Shown piece after piece: positions 26,326 through 33,254 of a stretch of DNA of 64,000 nucleotides. Source of the DNA: UBA2334 sp964396895 (GTDB taxonomy: Bacteria; Pseudomonadota; Gammaproteobacteria; Burkholderiales; Burkholderiaceae_C); NCBI GenBank assembly GCA_964396895.1, contig CAYNGJ010000004.1, positions 1-64,000 on the forward strand, read 5' to 3'. The notes under the pieces are model-generated. The model worked only from the letters and a program-made list of their open reading frames with translations. It did not search any database and was not told the DNA's origin. Position numbers and translations under genes: made by a program. Numbering within the stretch: position 1 is the stretch's first letter; each line of letters starts with the position of its first letter.

Positions 26326-28709
26326 TGGCGGGCCTGGTCCAGCGCTGGCAGCACCTGGGCCTGGCCGCACGCATTGTGGGCACCTCGCTGCTGCTGCTGC
26401 TGCTGGTTCAGCTGGCCGGGTTTGCGGTGGTGCGCTCCAGCATTGCCAGCAACGCCCGCACCCAGATTGCCCAGGAGTTGGTGGTGGGCGAACGTGTCTG
26501 GCGCCGGGTGCTGGCGCAAAACGCGGACAAGCTGCAACTGGGTGCCTCGGTGCTGGCCGCCGACTTTGGTTTCCGCGCTGCCGTGTCGTCGGGCGATGTG
26601 GAGACCATCCGCTCCGCGTTGGACAACCACGGTGCCCGCATCGGTGCCCAAGTGGTGGCCCATTTCAATCCGGCGGTGCAGCTGCAGACCGTGGGCGACG
26701 GTGGCGGCACGCCGGTGGATGCCCAAGTGTTGCAGCGGGTGGCCAACCAGCTGACCACGTCCGGCCAAGGCAGCCAGATTGCCATGATGGGACACATCCC
26801 CCACCAGTTCGTGATGGTGCCCCTGCGTGCGCCCCTGGTCATCGGTTGGGTGCTGATGGGTTTCCCCATCGACCAGGCGCTCGCCGACGACGTGTATTCC
26901 CTCATCAACGTGCACTTGGCCATTTTGGGTGCGCCCATCGCCCCCTCCGCACCAGGAGGTGGTACCGGTGAAGGTGTGGCGGTGCTGGTGTCCACGTTGC
27001 CAGCGGCCGATTTGTCCGCCCTGGACCCTCAGCAGTGGCGTTCGGGTGAGGTGTCGGTGCTGGGCCAATCCATGGTGACCCGCGTGCTGGCGCTGGACGG
27101 GGGACCCACCCAGATCCGGGTGGTGTTGCTGCGCTCGGTGGACGAGGTGCTGGCCCCCTTTGTGCGGCTGCAGTGGGTGCTGTTTGTCATCACCATGGCC
27201 GGTCTGGTGCTGTTTGCGCTGGGCAACCGCTGGACGGCCCGGCGCATCACCCAGCCGCTGTATTCGCTCACCCATTCCTCGGCCCAACTGGAAGCGGGCG
27301 ACTTTGACACCCCCTTGCCCGAACTGCACCGGGGCGACGAGGTGGGCACACTGGCCCGCGCGTTTGACCACATGCGCCAGAGCGTGGCCCAGAAGCAGGC
27401 CGAGGTGCGCCGCCTGGCCTACTGGGACCGCCTGACCGGGCTGCCCAACCGCGAGCAGTTTCGGCAAAAGCTGATCGTGGCCATGACCACGGATGCCGCC
27501 GAGTCTGTGCCCGTTTCCGTCATCACCCTGAACCTGGATCGCTTCAAGCACGTCAACGATGTGCTGGGTTACGCCTTTGGCGACGAGTTGCTGTGTGCCG
27601 TCGCGGGTCGCCTGCAGGGCCAGGTCCAGCGCGAGCGCGACACCGTGGCCCGGCTGGGGGGTGACGTGTTTGCCCTCATGCTCTACCGCACGGATGCCGA
27701 GGGGGCTCAACACCTCACGCAGCGGATTGCCCAGGCCTTTGAAGAAGCCCTGACCCTCAGCGGTCAGACCGTGGACGTGAGCGCCAGCATGGGGGTGGCC
27801 AGCTGGCCCACCGATGCCGATGCCGCCGACCTGTTGCTGAGCCGCTCCGAAATTGCCATGCACGCGGCCAAGGCCAAGGCCGCTGGCACGTTGTTGTACG
27901 AGCCCGCGCTGGACTCCTCCAGTGCACAAAACCTGTCCTTGCTGACCGACCTGCGCCATGCGCTGGAACACGGCGAGTTGCGCCTGTACCTGCAGCCCAA
28001 AATTGCCGTGGCCACGGGCCGTGTCATCGCGGCCGAGGCCCTGGTGCGCTGGCAACACCCCATGCGGGGGCTGGTGCCACCCATGCAGTTCATTCCGTTT
28101 GCCGAGCAGACCGGCTTTGTGCGCCAGCTCACGCTGTGGATGTTCGAAGAGGCCGCCCGCCACTGGCAAGGGCTGCAGCAGCCGGGGCAGTCCACGCGCA
28201 TTGCCATCAACCTGTCCACCCGCGACCTGCTGGACAACGCCTTCCCCGAGCGCCTGGCCACGGTGCTGCAGCGCCACCAGGTGCCCACCAGTGGTTTTTG
28301 CCTGGAGATCACGGAAAGCGCCATCATGGACGACCCCCTGCGGGCCGAGGCCACCCTCAACCGCCTGGCGGCCCAAGGCTTCAAGCTGTCCATCGACGAC
28401 TTTGGCACCGGCTATTCCTCGCTGGCCTACCTCAAACGCCTGCCCGTGAACGAGCTCAAGATCGACAAATCGTTTGTCATGGGCATGGCCAGTGACAGCA
28501 ACGACGAAAAAATTGTCCGCTCCACCATTGACCTGGCCCACAACCTGGGCCTGAGTGTGGTGGCCGAGGGGGTGGAAGATGCCGCCATACTCACCCGCTT
28601 GGCCGCCCTGCAGTGCGACGAAGCCCAGGGCTACCACATGAGCAAACCTGTTCCACTGGCAGACTTCGTGGTCAGTTGCGGACGCTGGCACCAGCAGTTG
28701 GTGTCATAA
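26322..28709 (+). CDS. Membrane c-di-GMP protein with HAMP, degenerate GGDEF and intact EAL
   Basis: A 795-residue protein. Helix 1 is about residues 18-38, followed by a periplasmic sensor region of about 240 residues, helix 2 at about 284-301, and a HAMP linker. In the GGDEF domain (about 365-525) the signature reads GGDVF (446-450), so cyclase activity is doubtful. The EAL domain (about 540-790) has EALVRWQHP (E572), the NLSTRDL segment, an ITESAIM motif, IDDFGTGYSSLAYLKRLP and DKSFV, so a c-di-GMP phosphodiesterase is likely. The ATG at 26322 overlaps the cupredoxin gene's stop codon. Tight coupling suggests that the cupredoxin-like protein feeds its periplasmic sensor. Confidence 0.9.
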   Translation: MMAGLVQRWQHLGLAARIVGTSLLLLLLVQLAGFAVVRSSIASNARTQIAQELVVGERVWRRVLAQNADKLQLGASVLAADFGFRAAVSSGDVETIRSALDNHGARIGAQVVAHFNPAVQLQTVGDGGGTPVDAQVLQRVANQLTTSGQGSQIAMMGHIPHQFVMVPLRAPLVIGWVLMGFPIDQALADDVYSLINVHLAILGAPIAPSAPGGGTGEGVAVLVSTLPAADLSALDPQQWRSGEVSVLGQSMVTRVLALDGGPTQIRVVLLRSVDEVLAPFVRLQWVLFVITMAGLVLFALGNRWTARRITQPLYSLTHSSAQLEAGDFDTPLPELHRGDEVGTLARAFDHMRQSVAQKQAEVRRLAYWDRLTGLPNREQFRQKLIVAMTTDAAESVPVSVITLNLDRFKHVNDVLGYAFGDELLCAVAGRLQGQVQRERDTVARLGGDVFALMLYRTDAEGAQHLTQRIAQAFEEALTLSGQTVDVSASMGVASWPTDADAADLLLSRSEIAMHAAKAKAAGTLLYEPALDSSSAQNLSLLTDLRHALEHGELRLYLQPKIAVATGRVIAAEALVRWQHPMRGLVPPMQFIPFAEQTGFVRQLTLWMFEEAARHWQGLQQPGQSTRIAINLSTRDLLDNAFPERLATVLQRHQVPTSGFCLEITESAIMDDPLRAEATLNRLAAQGFKLSIDDFGTGYSSLAYLKRLPVNELKIDKSFVMGMASDSNDEKIVRSTIDLAHNLGLSVVAEGVEDAAILTRLAALQCDEAQGYHMSKPVPLADFVVSCGRWHQQLVS

Positions 28710-28710
28710 A

Positions 28711-28768
28711 TTTCAATCAAAATGGCCTCCAGCGCTTGATAATAAACACACTCAAGCTATACAAATTA
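28711..28768 (+). repeat. AT-rich interspersed element, copy D (between EAL gene and rluF)
   Basis: A 58-base AT-rich element that fills the gap between the GGDEF-EAL stop codon and the rluF start. Landmarks TCAAAATGGC, CTCCAGCGCTTGAT and CAAGCTATACAAATT match copies A, B and C in order and spacing. Confidence 0.6.
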
Positions 28769-28772
28769 AGCA

Positions 28773-29897
28773 ATGACCGAACGCAAATCCCTGACCCTGG
28801 GCGCCGACCAAAAGCGCCTGCGAGAGCAACGCGCCCAAGCATTGGAGCGGCTCGCCGCGCCCACCCCGTCGCCAGAGGCCACCCCGACGCCAGACCGCGC
28901 GGCCCGTGCACCGTCGGCGGGCCAGCGGCCCCAGGGCAACCGGGCTGAACGCCCCCCCCAGGATGCCCGGCCACCCCGTGCCTGGCAGGCGGGGGCGGGC
29001 AGCCCACGGCCCACCGCCACGCCCCCCGCTGCCGCACAGCCGACCCGTCCGGCGGGCAACCCGGTGCTGCGGGCCGACCGCCCCGGTCAAGGCCCCGTCC
29101 GGGTGCCCGCTGCTGCCGCTGCGCCCGCCGCCGACGGCACGCGCCTGAACAAACGCATGGCCGAGCTGGGCATTTGCTCGCGCCGCGAGGGCGATGCCTG
29201 GATCGACAAAGGCTGGGTCACCGTGAACGGTGAGGTGGCCATCATGGGCATGGTGGTGCAGCCCAGCGACCGCATCGAGGTGTCCGAGGCGGCCAAGGGG
29301 GAGCAAAAGCATTTGGTCACCATTTTGTTGAACAAGCCCATGGGCTTTGTCTCGGCCCAGGCCGAGGACGGGCACCAGCCCGCCATTGCCCTCATCAACC
29401 CGCGCAGCCACTGGGTGGAGGACGGAGCACGCATCCGCTTTGCCAACCACCAACTGCAAGGTCTGGCCCCCGCTGGGCGGCTGGACATCGACTCCGTGGG
29501 TCTGCTCGTGCTCACGCAAGACGGCCGTGTGGCCCGCCAACTCATTGGCGAGGACTCCGAGGTGGAAAAAGAGTACCTGGTGCGCGTGACCTATGCCACC
29601 CCCGCCGGTGACGTGGCCACCGATGTGCAAGCGGTGTTTCCGCCCGAGCGCATGGCGCTGCTGCGCCACGGCCTGAGCCTGGATGGCGAGCCGTTGAAGC
29701 CGGCGCAGGTGGAGTGGCAAAACCCCGAACAGCTGCGTTTTGTGCTCAACCAGGGCAAAAAGCGCCAGATTCGCCGCATGTGCGAGCAAGTGGGGCTGAA
29801 GGTGGTGGGCCTCAAGCGCATCCGCATGGGCAAGGTCACGCTGGGCAACCTGCCTGTGGGCCAGTGGCGCTACCTGGGCGCACACGAACGCTTTTGA
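28773..29897 (+). CDS. rluF: 23S rRNA pseudouridine synthase, RluF type, with long Pro/Ala-rich N-terminus
   Basis: A 374-residue RsuA-family pseudouridine synthase; E. coli RluF modifies U2604 of 23S rRNA. After about 120 residues of low-complexity Pro/Ala/Arg-rich sequence comes an S4 RNA-binding domain (LNKRMAELGICSRREGDAWIDKGWVTVNG). The catalytic domain follows, with LLNKPMGFVSAQ, the catalytic motif GRLDIDS (D238) and the RluF-like end QGKKRQIRRMCEQVGLKVVGLKRIRMGKV. The long N-terminal extension is the odd part; in E. coli RluF the basic extension is at the C-terminus. The enzyme assignment is firm at family level, the exact target uridine less so. Confidence 0.87.
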   Translation: MTERKSLTLGADQKRLREQRAQALERLAAPTPSPEATPTPDRAARAPSAGQRPQGNRAERPPQDARPPRAWQAGAGSPRPTATPPAAAQPTRPAGNPVLRADRPGQGPVRVPAAAAAPAADGTRLNKRMAELGICSRREGDAWIDKGWVTVNGEVAIMGMVVQPSDRIEVSEAAKGEQKHLVTILLNKPMGFVSAQAEDGHQPAIALINPRSHWVEDGARIRFANHQLQGLAPAGRLDIDSVGLLVLTQDGRVARQLIGEDSEVEKEYLVRVTYATPAGDVATDVQAVFPPERMALLRHGLSLDGEPLKPAQVEWQNPEQLRFVLNQGKKRQIRRMCEQVGLKVVGLKRIRMGKVTLGNLPVGQWRYLGAHERF

Positions 29898-29919
29898 GGT
29901 CGCGCAGCCCCTTGCGTCG

Positions 29920-31218
29920 TCAGCGCGGGGTGTCGTTGGGCTCGGCGCCCGTCAGCCACACCCGCAACTGTTGTGCCACGGTGGCGCTGCTGAGCAGTGC
30001 CAGGTGGCCGGTGCGGTACACCACCCGCTGGTGTTCGCGCGGCAAGCGCAAGTGGTGGCGCGGGTCGTCGTGCACACCCAGTGCACTGTTCAGCGGCACC
30101 AACCCATCGCCGGTCAGCCGGTCGGCCAGCAGACTGCGCTGGGCGGCCAGGGTGGCGGCCACGGCGTAGCAGTTCACCCCGTCGGGCAGGGGCAGCGGCA
30201 CCCGGGTGTCGCTCAGGCGCCCCAGTGCGCGGGGCTGCCGGGCTTGGGCTTGCCAGTCGTCGGGCAGCACATGGCCGTGGCGCAGGTCGGTGATGCCCGC
30301 GCTGCGCACCTGGCCCAGGCGGACAAATGGCGCGGTGAAGCGTGACGCACCCAGCAGCAAGTCCACCCCATGCCCGGCCCGCTCCAGAGGCGAGCCGTGG
30401 TGGGGGGTGCCCAGAAATACCAGGTCTTTGAGGCGCTCTGGCCAGGTGTGGCCCGCGCGGATGCCCGCTGCATGGGCACTGCGCGCCACCAAGCCACCCA
30501 TGCTGTGGGTCAGCAGGCTCAGGCGCGTCAGGGGCACGGGCCAATGGGCCACCAGGCGCTCCAGGCCATCGGCCAGTTGTGCGCCGTTGTCGGAAATGTG
30601 CAGGCCGGTGTTGTAGCGCAGGTTCAGCCGGGTGCACCCCAGCGCCTCGGCAAGCCAGGCGCCGTGGTCGTGGCCATGCCAATGCCATTGGGCATCGGTC
30701 ATGCACAGGCCGTGGATGGTCAGCAGCACATGGGGCGTGGCCGCAGTGCCCGGGGGCAGGACTTGCCCTGGTTGCCAGGGCTGCCCGTCGATGCGAAACC
30801 CCATGTCCAGCGCCAGGCTGCTGTGTTGGGCCTGCAAGCGGTCACCCAGCACGCCATTCAGGGCGGCCAGTACCTGGGTGCGTTCCGCGCTGTCGGGGCG
30901 CTGGGCATCGGGGGCGGACAGCCATGGCACCACGGTTGCCAAGGCACTGTCCACTCCTTGGCCCACCAGCCCGGTGATGCCGCGAATCCCCTGGTACACC
31001 AGCCCGGTCAGGCCAGAGGTGCGTCCGCCTGGGTGGCGTGTGGCCCCCAGGCTGCGCAGCACCGAGTGGTGCACACCCTCGGTCACGTCCATCACGCCCA
31101 GGGTGGCCTGTGTGGCCAGTTGCGCGGCTGCGCGGAGGTCGGAGGCCTTGAGGTGCTGACGTGCCAGGGTGACTGGGCTGGGGCGGGGTTTGGGTGTGGT
31201 GCGGGGGCGTGAGGTCAT
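29920..31218 (-). CDS. Alpha/beta hydrolase (lipase/PGAP1-like) with N-terminal extension
   Basis: A 432-residue protein. The first 150 or so residues are helical and not assigned (a VTEGVHHSVLRSLGATRHPGG segment resembles a region often preceding this type of hydrolase). The catalytic domain starts with VLLTIHGLCMTD (oxyanion strand), and the nucleophile elbow is LTHSMGGLVARS, like lipases. A late D and H (DGLVPLNSALG, REHQRVVYRTGHLALL) complete the likely triad. No signal peptide. The ATG at 31218 overlaps the stop of the PAS-GGDEF gene (ATGA), so it belongs to the same operon. The substrate is unknown. Confidence 0.82.
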   Translation of the reverse strand: MTSRPRTTPKPRPSPVTLARQHLKASDLRAAAQLATQATLGVMDVTEGVHHSVLRSLGATRHPGGRTSGLTGLVYQGIRGITGLVGQGVDSALATVVPWLSAPDAQRPDSAERTQVLAALNGVLGDRLQAQHSSLALDMGFRIDGQPWQPGQVLPPGTAATPHVLLTIHGLCMTDAQWHWHGHDHGAWLAEALGCTRLNLRYNTGLHISDNGAQLADGLERLVAHWPVPLTRLSLLTHSMGGLVARSAHAAGIRAGHTWPERLKDLVFLGTPHHGSPLERAGHGVDLLLGASRFTAPFVRLGQVRSAGITDLRHGHVLPDDWQAQARQPRALGRLSDTRVPLPLPDGVNCYAVAATLAAQRSLLADRLTGDGLVPLNSALGVHDDPRHHLRLPREHQRVVYRTGHLALLSSATVAQQLRVWLTGAEPNDTPR

Positions 31219-32279
31219 GGGGGCGAACGGTGCGGCGCCGAAGCGGGGGCGGCCACGGTGCAGTTGCGTCCCCTGGCCTTGGCTTGGTACGTGGCAGTGT
31301 CGGCCATGTGAACCAGGCTGTCCAGCGTCAAGCGGCCCAGGTCACCGAGGATCACCGTGGCCGAGCCAATGCTCACCGTGAGCGGTTGCGGGCGCTCGCC
31401 CGGAAAGACGCGGGTCAACGTGGCGTGGATGTTGTCAGCCACCCGGCCCGCCGCCACCGCATCGGCATCTGGCAGAAAAATGACGAATTCCTCGCCCCCC
31501 TGACGGATCACCAGATCGCTGCGCCGCACACTGGCTTGCAGGGCCTGCGCCAGCTGGACCAGGACGCGGTCGCCTTCCTCGTGCCCCCATTGGTCATTGA
31601 CCAGCTTGAAATGATCTGCATCCACCATCAGCAACGACAAGGTGGTGGGCGATTTGTCGATCGCAGGGCGGTCTGTCTGGGCTTGCAACCATTGGGCAAA
31701 TTGATGCTCCAGCATCCGCCGGTTGCCCAAACCGGTCAACGGGTCGGTTTGGCTCAAGACGCTGAGCGCCTGGTTGCTGGCTTCCACGGCCTGTGTCTGG
31801 GCCCGCAGCTGGGCTTGGGCTGTCAGCAGCTCCCGGTTGGTGTCGCTCAGGTTTTGGGCCAAGGTTTGTGCAGTGGCCCGGGCGCTGATGAGCTCGACCT
31901 CAAACCGGCTGCGGTCCATGGCAATGAAAAACACCCAAATGCAGCAGGCCTGCCCCCGGCATTCCGTGACCCGGGCGTTGACCATGGCGGGCAGCGCATG
32001 GCCCTGGGGGTCGCGCAGCTTGAGGTGAATTTCCCGCACCTGACCCGTCTGGAACAAGGTGGGCCAGACATGCGTTTGCACAAACACCCGGCTGGCTGGC
32101 GGCAAAAAGCATTCCATGGACTGCCCCCGCCAGTCGGCGTCCGACCCCAGCAGCAGGTTCACCATTTCCTGTGAGGCATCGCCCATGTGGCCCTGGAGGT
32201 CGGTCACCAGCACGGCACAGGGCAGAAGCGGCAGAAAGTCCATGGCCGACGGAGCATGGGCGCCCAAGGCATCAGGCAC
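31215..32279 (-). CDS. PAS-GGDEF diguanylate cyclase, probable partner of the RsbQ-like hydrolase
   Basis: A 354-residue soluble protein. A PAS domain covers about residues 14-125 (FLPLLPCAVLVTDLQGHMGDASQEMVNLL at the start). A coiled-coil linker spans 130-175, then a GGDEF domain with DPLTGLGNRRMLE. The signature GGEEF (261-265) is an active variant, and the inhibitory RxxD (R252 to D255) is present. The start is GTG at 32279, overlapping the last bases of the RsbQ-like hydrolase gene; an in-frame ATG at 32243 is an alternative and would remove 12 residues. The layout hydrolase-then-PAS protein is that of RsbQ-RsbP, with GGDEF in place of the phosphatase. Confidence 0.87.
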   Translation of the reverse strand: MPDALGAHAPSAMDFLPLLPCAVLVTDLQGHMGDASQEMVNLLLGSDADWRGQSMECFLPPASRVFVQTHVWPTLFQTGQVREIHLKLRDPQGHALPAMVNARVTECRGQACCIWVFFIAMDRSRFEVELISARATAQTLAQNLSDTNRELLTAQAQLRAQTQAVEASNQALSVLSQTDPLTGLGNRRMLEHQFAQWLQAQTDRPAIDKSPTTLSLLMVDADHFKLVNDQWGHEEGDRVLVQLAQALQASVRRSDLVIRQGGEEFVIFLPDADAVAAGRVADNIHATLTRVFPGERPQPLTVSIGSATVILGDLGRLTLDSLVHMADTATYQAKARGRNCTVAAPASAPHRSPP

Positions 32280-33084
32280 GGCAGCTGGCCAAGTGTTTTT
32301 GCAAGGCCTCGATCACCAGCTGCGGGTGGCTCATGTGCGCGCAGTGGCCACGCACGTCCAGCACCTGGAGCGTGCTCTGCGGGAGGTGTTGGTGCAGGTA
32401 GTCACCCACCGCGGTCGGGGCCAGTGCATCGTGCCTGTGCTGCAGGAGCAGGCAAGGTGTGGGTACCCGTGGCAGATCGGCCCGGTTGTCGGCAAAAAAG
32501 GTTGCCTCAGCGAACACCCGGGCCATGACCGGGTCGGTCGAGCAGAAGCTGTCGGACAGTTCGGTGGTGATGGCGCCATCGGCCGCTTCACCGGCCACGA
32601 CGGGTGCCAGGTATCGGGCCCACCCCATGTAGTTTTGGTCCATCAGGGACAGCAGGTCTTGCAGGTCCTGGCGCTCGAAACCACCCATGTATCCAGGCGG
32701 GTCGTTGAGAAAGCAGGGTGACGGTCCGATCATGACCAGGGATTCAAACAGCGCAGGCCGCTGGATGGCCGCCAGCAGGCCAATGCTGCAACTCACGGAA
32801 TGGGCCACCAGTGTCACCCCCCCGTGCAGGTCCAGGGCATCGCACACGTCCAGCAGGTCCTGGGCGTAGCCGCCGAGTTGGCCGTAGCGCCCAGCGCTGA
32901 AGGCCGCTGGGTCAGATTGCCCGCTGCCCACGTAGTCGAACAGCACCTGGCGGTGCGTCTGGGCAAAGGCGGGGGTGATGCGGTCCCACATGTGCTGGTT
33001 GCAGCCAAAGCCGTGGGCATACACCAGCACAGGACCGGTTTGGCCCAGAACCTGGACATGGTTGCGTTTACGGACGTCGGTCAT
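32272..33084 (-). CDS. RsbQ-like alpha/beta hydrolase
   Basis: A 270-residue alpha/beta hydrolase close in length to Bacillus subtilis RsbQ, which generates a small molecule sensed by the PAS domain of RsbP. Landmarks: VLVYAHGFGCNQHMWDRI, FDYVGSGQSD, and the elbow AHSVSCSIG. The likely triad S96, D219 and H247 falls at the same numbers as I recall for RsbQ. The ATG at 33084 was chosen; the open frame continues upstream into the htpG leader without conserved residues. It is the first gene of a three-gene operon with the PAS-GGDEF protein and a second hydrolase. Confidence 0.87.
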   Translation of the reverse strand: MTDVRKRNHVQVLGQTGPVLVYAHGFGCNQHMWDRITPAFAQTHRQVLFDYVGSGQSDPAAFSAGRYGQLGGYAQDLLDVCDALDLHGGVTLVAHSVSCSIGLLAAIQRPALFESLVMIGPSPCFLNDPPGYMGGFERQDLQDLLSLMDQNYMGWARYLAPVVAGEAADGAITTELSDSFCSTDPVMARVFAEATFFADNRADLPRVPTPCLLLQHRHDALAPTAVGDYLHQHLPQSTLQVLDVRGHCAHMSHPQLVIEALQKHLASCRA

Positions 33085-33184
33085 GGGTGGGTTCCGGTGG
33101 TTTGAACCATTGTGCGGGGTGAGGGCTCCCCGGGCCACGGTATTTACCCCGCAACGCATTTTCCCGGAGCGCACCAACTGCGGC

Positions 33185-33212
33185 CTTGAAATTGCCATGC
33201 CCGACGCCATGT
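33185..33212 (+). promoter_or_regulatory. Sigma-32-type heat-shock promoter of htpG
   Basis: The -35 element CTTGAAA (33185-33191) is followed by a 13-base spacer and the -10 element CGCCATGT (33205-33212). This matches the sigma-32 consensus CTTGAAA-N11-16-CCCCATNT with one mismatch in the core -10 positions. It lies 42 bases before the htpG start codon, so the leader is short. Its presence upstream of a classic heat-shock gene makes the call strong. Confidence 0.8.
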
Positions 33213-33254
33213 GGGGTTTTGCTTTTTCTTCTTTCTCTTTTGGCAACACCGATC

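Noticed and set aside
26145..28691. An 848-codon minus-strand open frame opposite the GGDEF-EAL gene
   Set aside because: Antisense shadow of a gene with complete c-di-GMP motifs; His/Gln/Gly-rich and without a recognisable fold.
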